Shown here piece after piece: positions 26,246 through 34,379 of a stretch of DNA of 64,000 nt (the first letter of the stretch is position 1; every line of letters starts with the position of its first letter). The DNA lies in contig CAKQEP010000001.1 of the NCBI GenBank assembly GCA_934230325.1, positions 1 to 64,000 of the forward strand, written 5' to 3'. Origin of the DNA: an uncultured Clostridia bacterium (lineage in GTDB: Bacteria; Bacillota; Clostridia; Christensenellales; CAG-314). The translations under genes were made by a program, and so were the position numbers. The notes under the pieces were generated by a model. It was not told the DNA's origin, did not search any database, and worked only from the letters and a program-made list of their open reading frames with translations.

Positions 26246-27823
26246 ATGGTTTCATTATTAAATTTCTTCTTTAGCGCAAACTCGGGTTGGTGGATATATA
26301 TCGTTGTCGCTATTGCTTGCCTATCTATAGGCGCAGTCGCGGGCGTGTTGATATTTAATTCTATACAATCAAAAAAAATCGGCAAAGCAAAAGACGCAGC
26401 AAAGCAAATTGTCGATGAAGCGACTCTCGATGCCAAAAATATCAAAAAAGAGGCAGTCATCGAGGCTAAGGAAGAAGTTTTAAAACTCAGAACGGACTTT
26501 GAAAAAGAACAAAAAGAACGTCGTGCGGAAATTTCACGTCAAGAAAACAGGTTGACTCAAAAAGAAGATACTTTATCTAAAAAAATTGACGCATTAGACG
26601 CGCAACAAAAGTCTTTGTCGACGCAACAGTCAGAACTTGCAAAAAAGCAAGCGGAAGTTCAGCGCTCGGCAGAGAAAATCACAGGCGAATTAGAGCGTGT
26701 TGCGGGACTCACAAAAGAGGAAGCAAAGCAATCGCTTATCAATATGATAGAAGCAGACGCTAAACGCGATGCCGCTCTTATCGTCAAAGAAATCGAAGCG
26801 AACGCAAAAGAAAACGGCGAAAAAAAGGCGCGCGAAATTATCAGCAGTTGCATTCAGCGTTGCGCCGCAGATCAAGTTTCGGAAGCGACGGTTACTACTA
26901 TCGCGTTGCCCAACGACGATATGAAAGGTCGTTTGATAGGCAGAGAAGGTCGCAACATTCGCGCAATCGAAACGGCGACGGGTGTTGACCTTATTATCGA
27001 CGATACTCCGGAAGTTGTCATTTTGAGCGGTTTTGACCCGGTAAGACGTCAAATTGCTCGTATCGCTATAGAAAAACTTATTGTTGACGGGCGTATTCAC
27101 CCCGCTCGCATAGAAGAAATTGTCAACAAAGTAAAAAAAGATATGGATATCACCATAAAAGAAGCAGGCGAAGCCGCAAGTTTCGATACTGGTGTATTCA
27201 ATCTTCATCCGGAAATTATCTCTATGCTTGGTAGGTTAAAGTTCCGCACGAGTTACGGACAAAACGTACTTAAACACTCGATGGAAGTTTCTTACATTGC
27301 GGGAATGATGGCAAGCGAACTCGGTTGCGACGTAGCGTTGGCAAAGCGCGCGGGATTACTTCATGATATCGGCAAAGCGGTAGATCAGGAAGTGGAAGGT
27401 ACGCATATCGAAATCGGCGCAGAAGTAGCCAAACGTTACAAGGAAAGTCCGGAAGTCGTAAATGCTATTATGGCGCATCACGGCGACGTAGAACCTACGA
27501 CGGTAGAAGCGGTATTAGTTGCGGCTGCCGACGCAGTCAGCGGAGCAAGGCCCGGCGCAAGGCGCGAAACGATAGAAAACTATGTAAAACGCCTTGAAAA
27601 ACTTGAAGAAATCGGCAACTCTTTCAACGGAGTACAAAAAACGTTTGCGATACAAGCAGGCAGAGAAATTCGCGTTATGGTAAAGCCGGAAGTTATATCC
27701 GATGCCGACGCTCTCGTTCTTGCAAAAGACATCGCAAAAAAGATAGAAGGCGAGTTGGAGTATCCCGGACAAATCAAAGTCAACGTGATAAGAGAAACCC
27801 GCAGCGTAGAATTTGCAAAATAG
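26246..27823 (+). CDS. rny: Ribonuclease Y
   Basis: A 525-residue membrane-anchored endoribonuclease that initiates mRNA decay. It has an N-terminal membrane helix (~15-37), a long coiled coil rich in K/E/A/Q (~45-200), a KH domain (LIGREGRNIRAIETATGVDLIIDD) and an HD domain (HDIGKAVDQE ... ahhGDVEPTTVEA). The start is the ATG at 26246 behind CGGAGG; the longer frame from 26132 is rejected because the promoter lies within it. Length then matches the family. Confidence 0.96.
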   Translation: MVSLLNFFFSANSGWWIYIVVAIACLSIGAVAGVLIFNSIQSKKIGKAKDAAKQIVDEATLDAKNIKKEAVIEAKEEVLKLRTDFEKEQKERRAEISRQENRLTQKEDTLSKKIDALDAQQKSLSTQQSELAKKQAEVQRSAEKITGELERVAGLTKEEAKQSLINMIEADAKRDAALIVKEIEANAKENGEKKAREIISSCIQRCAADQVSEATVTTIALPNDDMKGRLIGREGRNIRAIETATGVDLIIDDTPEVVILSGFDPVRRQIARIAIEKLIVDGRIHPARIEEIVNKVKKDMDITIKEAGEAASFDTGVFNLHPEIISMLGRLKFRTSYGQNVLKHSMEVSYIAGMMASELGCDVALAKRAGLLHDIGKAVDQEVEGTHIEIGAEVAKRYKESPEVVNAIMAHHGDVEPTTVEAVLVAAADAVSGARPGARRETIENYVKRLEKLEEIGNSFNGVQKTFAIQAGREIRVMVKPEVISDADALVLAKDIAKKIEGELEYPGQIKVNVIRETRSVEFAK

Positions 27824-27843
27824 TAATTGCTTCTTATACTGAT

Positions 27844-27886
27844 ATCAAAAATAGTTCGGCGATTTTTTTGTCGGGCTATTTTTGAT
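27844..27886 (+). terminator. Long hairpin terminator after rny
   Basis: About 17 bp of stem: ATCAAAAATAG (27844-27854) pairs with CTATTTTTGAT (27876-27886), and the inner bases continue the pairing. The T-rich loop and T-rich 3' arm support termination in both directions. Confidence 0.7.
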
Positions 27887-27933
27887 TTGGGCAATTATTT
27901 TAAAAAAATAATTATTTTTTGAGGTATAATCGT

Positions 27934-27963
27934 TTGACTAATTAAGCGATAATGTGCTACAAT
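27934..27963 (+). promoter_or_regulatory. Promoter of tRNA-Trp
   Basis: TTGACT (27934-27939), 18 bases, TACAAT (27958-27963), placing the transcription start about 5 bases before the tRNA. Confidence 0.7.
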
Positions 27964-27974
27964 GTCAAGGCTGT

Positions 27975-28049
27975 AGGGGAGTGGCTCAACGGTAGAGCAG
28001 CGGTCTCCAAAACCGCCGGTTGCGTGTTCGAATCGCGTCTCCCCTGCCA
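27975..28049 (+). tRNA. tRNA-Trp (CCA anticodon)
   Basis: Acceptor arms AGGGGAG/CTCCCCT, D arm GCTC/GAGC, anticodon stem GCGGT/ACCGC with loop CTCCAAA (anticodon CCA), and T loop TTCGAAT. The 3' CCA is encoded. It is transcribed alone from its own promoter and terminator. Confidence 0.95.
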
Positions 28050-28055
28050 AAAATC

Positions 28056-28079
28056 ACCCGCAAATTTTGCGGGTTTTTT
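28056..28079 (+). terminator. Intrinsic terminator after tRNA-Trp
   Basis: CCCGCAA/TTGCGGG stem with a 3-base loop, followed by a T-run. Confidence 0.85.
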
Positions 28080-28180
28080 ACGCTTTACATTTGGTGGTCA
28101 AACAAATCATTGAGAAAAACCGCCAAAAAATCTTCTCGATTTGCCAAATCAAACAAAACACTCGATTTTAACGACGCAAT

Positions 28181-28660
28181 ATGAAAAAAGTAGACGTATA
28201 CACGGACGGAGCATGTTCCGGCAATCCGGGTATAGGCGGTTGGGCGGCAATATTGCTTTACAACGGCGCAAAAAAGGAAATATTCGGTTACGATAAACAC
28301 ACGACAAACAATCGAATGGAGTTGTTTGCCGTCGTTATGGGTTTGCGCGCCTTAAAAGAATCATGCGACGTTACCGTGTACACCGATTCTGCTTACGTGG
28401 CTAACGCTTTTATAAACGGGTGGATATACAACTGGCTTGCAAACAAATGGAAAACCGCCGACAAAAAGGAAGTAAAAAATTCCGAACTCTGGAAAGCGCT
28501 CTATTACGAAACAAAAAAACACAAAATTCAATTTGTAAAAGTCAAGGGGCATGCCGACAACGAATACAACAATCGTTGCGACGCGCTTGCGACGGGGGCG
28601 ATAAGCGATTACGTCGAGTTGATAAACTCGGTTGCCGCCGAAAAAAAAGAATCATTGTGA
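28181..28660 (+). CDS. rnhA: Ribonuclease HI
   Basis: A 159-residue RNase H that cuts RNA in RNA-DNA hybrids. The catalytic carboxylates are D9 (YTDGACSGNPG), E47 (MELFAVVMGL), D69 (YTDSAYV) and D134, with H124 in VKGHADNEYNN. Length is standard for the type I enzyme. No strong ribosome binding site or promoter is evident upstream; the 100 bases after the tRNA terminator hold no other gene. Confidence 0.95.
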   Translation: MKKVDVYTDGACSGNPGIGGWAAILLYNGAKKEIFGYDKHTTNNRMELFAVVMGLRALKESCDVTVYTDSAYVANAFINGWIYNWLANKWKTADKKEVKNSELWKALYYETKKHKIQFVKVKGHADNEYNNRCDALATGAISDYVELINSVAAEKKESL

Positions 28661-28730
28661 CCGTATTTTATTAAAGGGCGCAAATACAAATGATTTAATT
28701 GTCAAAATTTAATATTTATTTAAACGATAC

Positions 28731-28759
28731 AACCCCGATAGATTGAAACTATCGGGGTT
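28731..28759. terminator. Bidirectional hairpin between rnhA and the PadR-type gene
   Basis: A perfect 11-bp stem AACCCCGATAG/CTATCGGGGTT with a 7-base loop lies between two convergent genes, suited to stop both. Confidence 0.75.
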
Positions 28760-28785
28760 GAGCCACATATAAATCAAAATTTGTT

Positions 28786-30171
28786 TTAAATCGTGTGTTT
28801 TACGATGAGTGAGTATATCCAAACGGCAAGAGGCGCGTTAAGGCATATTATTGACGGCATCAAAAATATGTTTGCAAGTTGCGCCGTGTTGCCCGTGCCG
28901 ATAATCACAAAATAAACGATTGCGATTATTACAATGGCTACTGCAAAAAATATTATCGAATTTGTAAAGGTGTATTTAAAACTAAATTTAAGTTTTGATT
29001 TTTTGCTCGGATTTGCAAAGTACATTACCGCAAAATATCCCGCAATAAGAGCAAATACACCGATAAGAGTACCGTACGCCGTGAATTTTATCTTTGCAAA
29101 ACTTTTAAAAGCAAAGTACATAACGGTCAATTCTACGGCAAGCAACAACGCCATTATACAAGCGGTAAACATATTGATTTTGTTTGTAAAAATCATTTTT
29201 ACCGGAGTATATTTTGCGGTATTGCTGTATATTTTTATGGGAATACCCTCTTTTTTTAACGTTTCGGCAGTTTCTACAAGTGGCATTATTTGTTTTTTAG
29301 CCGCTTGTTGCGCCGCCAAAGCCAAAGAATCGTCGTATTTTGCAGTAGGCGCCGCGTCTTGATTTACGTTGTCGAGTTGATTGCCCAACACACCTTCCAA
29401 AATTCTTTTGTATTGTTGTTCTTCTTCCGTTTCTTCTCGTTGAATGGGCGAGGTATTTATCAAAGAATCATCTTGTTGTTTTGTGTGGGTAAATACGGGA
29501 GCGGGGGCAACGTCTTGTTGGTTTTTTGGTTGGTCAATTGTGATTTTTTCCTTTAAAGGTTGTTGCGAAACGGGAATATTGCCGTTTGCTGCCTCCTCTT
29601 TAAGCGGTTTAATCAATTCTTCAAAACGTTGGTGTTGCAGAGGATCGATTTCTCGCGGGGTTTGCTGTTGTTCGGTCGTTTCTTGCGGAGGTTTTTCTTC
29701 TGCGTTGAGCAAACTTAATTTTTTGTTTATTTCATCCAACTCGTCTTGAGTAGTTTCGGTACGCTTTTTTTGGCGTTTGGTTTTACTGCCCAGCATCGTA
29801 GCGGTTTGCTCGCGAGTGACTTCGGAAAGGGGGGCAACGTCAGTAGTATCTCCGACAAGACTATCCATTACTTCGCGATGAAAATTCCACTCGGACATAT
29901 AATCGATACAGATTTTTTTGCCGCTGTCGGTGAGTTTGTAATACTTGCGTCTGCCGCCGTTGCTGTCATCTCCACCCCAGTAACTGACGATGAGTTCTCT
30001 GTCCGCAAGGCGTTTTAAGTAAGAGTACAGCGTTGGTTGTTTGATTTCATATTTGTTTGCGGTTTTTTCTTTAATTTCACGGGCAATTTCGTACCCGTAC
30101 TTGTCGCCGTTAAATAGGGCGTTTAGAATAATTGTTTCGATATTACCCTTTAAAAAATCAAAATCCGACAT
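28786..30171 (-). CDS. PadR-type winged-helix regulator fused to a four-helix membrane domain
   Basis: A 461-residue protein read from the ATG at 30171, preceded by AGAGG; a longer frame from 30222 overlaps the promoter. Residues ~1-95 form a PadR winged helix (LKGNIETIILNAL...GYEIAREI ... QPTLYSYLKRLADREL ... GGRRKYYKLTDSGKK). Residues ~100-325 are a hydrophilic, Gln/Glu/Pro-rich linker that looks disordered. Four hydrophobic segments fill the last ~130 residues. This suggests a membrane-tethered transcription factor; ligand and targets are unknown. Ordinary PadR proteins end near 110-180 residues, so the architecture is unusual. It stands alone, divergent from the ygjP-like gene. Confidence 0.8.
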   Translation of the reverse strand: MSDFDFLKGNIETIILNALFNGDKYGYEIAREIKEKTANKYEIKQPTLYSYLKRLADRELIVSYWGGDDSNGGRRKYYKLTDSGKKICIDYMSEWNFHREVMDSLVGDTTDVAPLSEVTREQTATMLGSKTKRQKKRTETTQDELDEINKKLSLLNAEEKPPQETTEQQQTPREIDPLQHQRFEELIKPLKEEAANGNIPVSQQPLKEKITIDQPKNQQDVAPAPVFTHTKQQDDSLINTSPIQREETEEEQQYKRILEGVLGNQLDNVNQDAAPTAKYDDSLALAAQQAAKKQIMPLVETAETLKKEGIPIKIYSNTAKYTPVKMIFTNKINMFTACIMALLLAVELTVMYFAFKSFAKIKFTAYGTLIGVFALIAGYFAVMYFANPSKKSKLKFSFKYTFTNSIIFFAVAIVIIAIVYFVIIGTGNTAQLANIFLMPSIICLNAPLAVWIYSLIVKHTI

Positions 30172-30193
30172 TTTTGCAATCCTCTTTGGTTTT

Positions 30194-30222
30194 AGTATAG
30201 CAATAAAGGCATATTTTGTCAA
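30194..30222 (-). promoter_or_regulatory. Promoter of the PadR-type membrane regulator
   Basis: Reading the minus strand: consensus TTGACA (30222-30217), 17 bases, TATACT (30199-30194), 23 bases upstream of the ATG. An autoregulatory operator could overlap it, but I see no convincing palindrome. Confidence 0.75.
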
Positions 30223-30281
30223 ATTTTATAATACTATTTGTAACATAACTTATAATCTTTTATTATTTGTCAATATTTTTC

Positions 30282-30310
30282 TTGAAATAAACTATTTAAA
30301 GTGGTATTCT
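30282..30310 (+). promoter_or_regulatory. Promoter abutting the ygjP-like gene
   Basis: TTGAAA (30282-30287), 17 bases, TATTCT (30305-30310). The expected start of transcription, 30316-30319, falls between the two candidate ATG codons (30315 and 30321), so the mRNA would be nearly leaderless. Confidence 0.55.
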
Positions 30311-30314
30311 AAGT

Positions 30315-30983
30315 ATGATTATGAAAGTTCAAGTGACGCGCAAACATGTAAAAAACCTTACGATAAAGATAGCGGACGACCAAAACGTATTCGTTGTCGC
30401 GCCCGTGAATATGTCTGTTGAAGTAATTAAAGGTTTTTTGGATAAAAAATCCGCTTGGATTAGTTCTAAAATTGAGCAAAAACGACAAGTTAAACAAAAT
30501 AATATTGACCTGTTTTTAAAACGCGCCGTCTTGATAAACGGGCGTGAATATAAAGTCGTTTCAGGTAACGTACCTAATATTTGTACCGTTGACGGCAAAA
30601 TAATCGTTCCTCAACAAAAATGTATCGACGACGTTGTTTTGGGTAAAGAACTTGCAAAATATATGCTTTCGATTGCAAAATCCGTTTTGCCAAAATACGT
30701 TGCCGCATGGGGCACAAAAATGTCTCTTTGTCCGACTGCGATTAACGTCAAAAATCTTAAATCAAAGTGGGGTAGTTGCAACGGAAACGGAGAAATTGTT
30801 TTAAACGCAAAACTTATACAAGTACCCGAAAATATCATACACTATGTGGTCGTGCATGAATTATGCCATCTTAAAAACCTGAATCATTCCAAAGCCTTTT
30901 GGGACAGTGTAAAGTATTATCTGCCCGATTATTTAAATTTACGCAAAAAGTTGTCCGAATACGACTTTTTAATCACTCTTTGA
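30315..30983 (+). CDS. YgjP-like (DUF45/M48-type) metallopeptidase-fold protein
   Basis: A 222-residue protein of the YgjP/SprT-like group. The zinc motif HELCHLKNLNHSKAFW provides HExxH and a third His, preceded by the family signature LKSKWGSCN. The N-terminal half is a beta-rich domain. Biological role in this family is poorly defined. No ribosome binding site is visible, and the predicted promoter places the RNA 5' end at about the start codon; the second ATG at 30321 is an equally good start. The 3' end overlaps the convergent PBP gene by 15 bases. Confidence 0.85.
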   Translation: MIMKVQVTRKHVKNLTIKIADDQNVFVVAPVNMSVEVIKGFLDKKSAWISSKIEQKRQVKQNNIDLFLKRAVLINGREYKVVSGNVPNICTVDGKIIVPQQKCIDDVVLGKELAKYMLSIAKSVLPKYVAAWGTKMSLCPTAINVKNLKSKWGSCNGNGEIVLNAKLIQVPENIIHYVVVHELCHLKNLNHSKAFWDSVKYYLPDYLNLRKKLSEYDFLITL

Positions 30984-32948
30984 CGCACAATAATTATCCG
31001 CAAGTTTAACGTTGTCTGCGGTAAAGTATTCCTTAAAAACTTGCCTGACTTTTTTTGCGTTGGACGCGATAATGATTTTTTGCTCTGTCAATAGCGGCGT
31101 TTTTTCTATTTGTACTTCAACTACCGACTGCGGTTTTTTAAAATCGTCGGGTTTGTTTTTTGCGTAAAAGTTTTCAAAAAACATTTTTGCGGCGGCGGTA
31201 GGTTCTTTTCCTCCGGTAGAGGTATTTGGTAAATAATTTCCGATTGCGCCTTGACCGTACCAAAACAACACCGTATGAGAAGTCGTATATCCGCAAAACA
31301 AAACGTCGGTTATTTTTCCGTTTAAACTCACAGTACCCGTTTTTCCCGCAACGTCAAAATCGATATTTTTCAAAACTTTTGCCGTACCGATTTTTGTGGT
31401 ATCGACAAGCGCGTCTGTCACGATAAACGAAGTTGCGTCGGAAAAAACTTTAGTTTTTTGGCTTAAAGTTTTATTGTTGTAAACGATTTTATCGTTGTAA
31501 ACTATTTTTTTAATTAGGCTACTCTCGATATAATATCCGTCGTTAGCAAGAGTGGAGTAAGCGTCGAGCAATGTTTTTGCGTGAACGCCGCCTTTTATGT
31601 TGCCTAAAGCCAAAGTTAAATCTTGCGTATCGTCGATTGCAAAACCGTTTTTTTTCAGATATTTGACGCTGTTTTTCAATCCCAAAACGTTTAAAGTTTT
31701 TACAGCGGGAACGTTCAAGCTGTTAACGATGCTGTTTTTTACGGTTGTCCAACCGTAATATTTACCGTTAGAATTTGACGGACAAAAACTCGCCGCAAAA
31801 TTTGTTTTTACGTCGTGAACGGGCGTTGCGATTGTAATTTTGTTTGTTTCTATGGCGGGGGCATATATGCCTATCGGTTTAATCGTACTACCGCAATTTA
31901 TTTTTTTGTCAATAGTAAGAACGTCAGAATATCCGCATACGGCAGTTATTTTTCCGCTTGCGTTTTCTCTTACCAAACCGCAACAATATATCGGCGTATA
32001 GGCGTTTTGTAATGGTGCGTTTCGAGATAGTGCGTCAGCAAGAATTTTTTGTGTTTTTATATCGAGATAAGTATATATTTTGTAGTTTTGACTTTTTAAT
32101 TTTTCAACCGATATTCCGATTATTTTTGCGGCAGTTGCATACGCTTGCGCGGCATAATCCTGTAATATCGGATTAAAACGGTTGGTTTTTAAAAAATTTA
32201 CTTCTTTTTCTGCGGCATTAAATTGACTTTCTGTTATAAAGCCGTTTTTTAACATAAGATTTAATACCATACTTTGTCGCATCTCAAACTTTTTTAAATT
32301 GACTAAAGGCGAATAAGTATTAGGCGCTTTTAGTATTCCTGCGAGTCCCGCCGCTTGTTTTAACGTTAGTTTGTCTGCGTCCGTATTAAAATACTTTTTT
32401 GCGGCGGAAGAAATTCCGTATGCGCCTTGACCGAAATATACCGTATTTAGATACGCTTCCAAAATTTTATTTTTGCTAAATTCTTTTTCGGTACGCAACG
32501 CCAAAAAAACTTCGTTTACTTTTCTTTTGAAAGTTTTTTTGTTTGATAAAAACAAATTTTTTACGAGTTGTTGAGTGATGGTAGAAGCGCCTTCCTTTAA
32601 AGAACCGCTTAAAACGTTTTTTATTGCGGCAGAGGCTACTCTTTTAAAATCAACGCCGTTATGCGAATAAAATCGCTTATCTTCCGTCGATACAAAAGCG
32701 TCCGAAACGTATTTTGGCAAATCGTTTAATCGGGCGTAGTTGTCGGCGTCTTTTATTAGATTTTCGTCGTTATCAAAAATTTGAGCGGTTTGACAAGCCG
32801 CGCTGATTTTTTCTTTATCAAACGCAACGTAATCGTCTGCCGACACAACCGCTATACTAAATGCAATAGCAGTTAAAATCGGCGCTATTATAATCGCCGC
32901 CAAAATCAATCGACATACTGTTTTTATGGTTTTTTTATTGCGCTTCAT
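30969..32948 (-). CDS. Class A penicillin-binding protein (PBP1A-like)
   Basis: A 659-residue bifunctional peptidoglycan synthase. It has a membrane anchor (~12-35), a GT51 glycosyltransferase with catalytic E89 (STEDKRFYSHNG) and the motifs GASTITQQLVKN and RKVNE, then a transpeptidase domain with S354-TIK, S410-L-N and K536-TG. The C-terminus has a short tail without large extra domains. No Shine-Dalgarno sequence is seen before the ATG. It is on the minus strand among + genes. Confidence 0.93.
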   Translation of the reverse strand: MKRNKKTIKTVCRLILAAIIIAPILTAIAFSIAVVSADDYVAFDKEKISAACQTAQIFDNDENLIKDADNYARLNDLPKYVSDAFVSTEDKRFYSHNGVDFKRVASAAIKNVLSGSLKEGASTITQQLVKNLFLSNKKTFKRKVNEVFLALRTEKEFSKNKILEAYLNTVYFGQGAYGISSAAKKYFNTDADKLTLKQAAGLAGILKAPNTYSPLVNLKKFEMRQSMVLNLMLKNGFITESQFNAAEKEVNFLKTNRFNPILQDYAAQAYATAAKIIGISVEKLKSQNYKIYTYLDIKTQKILADALSRNAPLQNAYTPIYCCGLVRENASGKITAVCGYSDVLTIDKKINCGSTIKPIGIYAPAIETNKITIATPVHDVKTNFAASFCPSNSNGKYYGWTTVKNSIVNSLNVPAVKTLNVLGLKNSVKYLKKNGFAIDDTQDLTLALGNIKGGVHAKTLLDAYSTLANDGYYIESSLIKKIVYNDKIVYNNKTLSQKTKVFSDATSFIVTDALVDTTKIGTAKVLKNIDFDVAGKTGTVSLNGKITDVLFCGYTTSHTVLFWYGQGAIGNYLPNTSTGGKEPTAAAKMFFENFYAKNKPDDFKKPQSVVEVQIEKTPLLTEQKIIIASNAKKVRQVFKEYFTADNVKLADNYCASKSD

Positions 32949-32991
32949 AATAATATTATTTGTTATTTTGATATTTTTATAGAAAATTAAG

Positions 32992-33020
32992 TTGAGTTTT
33001 TCGGCAAAAAAATGTATAAT
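32992..33020 (+). promoter_or_regulatory. Promoter of the miaB-mutSL operon
   Basis: TTGAGT (32992-32997), 17 bases, TATAAT (33015-33020), about 30 bases before the miaB start. It lies over the longer miaB frame and so excludes the ATG at 33012. Confidence 0.75.
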
Positions 33021-33050
33021 AAATACGATATTATTATGCGGGGTATTTTA

Positions 33051-34373
33051 ATGTACTATCTGATAAAAACTTACGGTTGCCAAATGAACGTGCATGAATC
33101 GGAAAAAATCGCCGGAATTTTGCACGACATCGGTTACGAAGAAACAGAGGACGAAAAACAAGCGGATATTATTATTTTTAACACTTGTTGCATAAGAGAA
33201 ACGGCAGAAGCAAAAATCAACGGTCATATAGGAGAGGTAAAACGCCTTAAGGAAAGAAAGCCGTCGCTTATAGTAGGCGTATGCGGTTGTATGTCGCAAC
33301 AAGAAGGGGTTGCCGACGCGCTCAAAAAAAAGTTTCCTTTTTTGGATATTATTTTGGGTACGGCAAACCTTTGTCTGTTAAAGCAAAAAATTCTCGAAAT
33401 CAAATCGGAGCAAAAAAGAAGAGCGTTGATTGATACGCAAGAGTTTCCCATTGACGAAACGACGCCGATATTCAGGACGAGCGGCGCAAACGCATGGGTG
33501 AACATTATATACGGTTGCAACAATTTTTGCACGTACTGTATCGTTCCTCACGTAAGAGGTCGCGAACGTAGCAGAAAACAAGAAGATATTTTGGCGGAAA
33601 TACGTTCCTTAATACGGCAAGGATATGCGGAAATAACCTTGCTTGGTCAAAACGTCAACAGTTATGGCAAAGATTTTAAAGACGGCACGAGTTTTGCGGG
33701 ACTTTTGAATGAAATCGCAAAACTTGACGGCGATTTTAAATTGAGATTTATGACAAGCCATCCGCGCGATTTTACCGACGACGTAATTGACGCTATCGCC
33801 GCAAATCCGCACGTCTGCCACACGATACATTTACCCGTTCAAAGCGGAAGCGACCACATGCTTAAGGTGATGAATCGTCATTATACAAGGCAACAATATC
33901 TCGATCTCGTGCAAAAAATCAGAACTAAAATACCCGACGTAGGATTGACCACCGATATAATGGTAGGATTTGCAGGAGAAACGGAGGAGGACTTTTTGGA
34001 TACGATGGATCTCGTGCAAAAAGTGAGATTTTCCGGCATATTTACCTTTATTTACTCAAGAAGAAAGGGTACTGTCGGATATTCTATGCCCGAGCAAGTA
34101 CCGCAAGCAGTAAAAAAAGACCGCATAAAGCGTCTTATTGCGGCGCAAAACCTTATCGTAAAGGAAATCAGCAAGGAGCATGAAGGCAAAACTTTTGAAA
34201 TAATTGTAGAAGGAAGAAACACAAAGTATGCCGACGGAGTTTATTGCGGACGTACCGACGACGGCAGACTTCTCAATTTTAAAACCAACACTGATTTGAC
34301 GGGCAAAAAAGTATTAGTAAAAGTCAAATCGAGCAAATCGGCTACTCTTTGGGGAGATTTGGTAGAGGAGTAA
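33051..34373 (+). CDS. miaB: tRNA-2-methylthio-N6-dimethylallyladenosine synthase MiaB
   Basis: A 440-residue radical SAM methylthiotransferase adding the 2-methylthio group to i6A37 of tRNA. It opens with the typical YYLIKTYGCQMNVHESE. The auxiliary-cluster cysteines (GCQMN, NTCCIRE, GVCGCMSQ), the radical SAM motif CNNFCTYC followed by IVPHVRGRERSR, and a C-terminal TRAM domain are present. The ATG at 33051 has GGGG 7 bases upstream and follows the promoter. It shares an operon with miaA, which makes its substrate. Confidence 0.96.
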   Translation: MYYLIKTYGCQMNVHESEKIAGILHDIGYEETEDEKQADIIIFNTCCIRETAEAKINGHIGEVKRLKERKPSLIVGVCGCMSQQEGVADALKKKFPFLDIILGTANLCLLKQKILEIKSEQKRRALIDTQEFPIDETTPIFRTSGANAWVNIIYGCNNFCTYCIVPHVRGRERSRKQEDILAEIRSLIRQGYAEITLLGQNVNSYGKDFKDGTSFAGLLNEIAKLDGDFKLRFMTSHPRDFTDDVIDAIAANPHVCHTIHLPVQSGSDHMLKVMNRHYTRQQYLDLVQKIRTKIPDVGLTTDIMVGFAGETEEDFLDTMDLVQKVRFSGIFTFIYSRRKGTVGYSMPEQVPQAVKKDRIKRLIAAQNLIVKEISKEHEGKTFEIIVEGRNTKYADGVYCGRTDDGRLLNFKTNTDLTGKKVLVKVKSSKSATLWGDLVEE

Positions 34374-34379
34374 AAATTT

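Noticed and set aside
28934..29749. Several + strand open frames of 88-142 codons
   Set aside because: They lie antisense to the PadR-type gene, have no ribosome binding sites and show no recognisable protein; they are shadows of its linker and membrane region.
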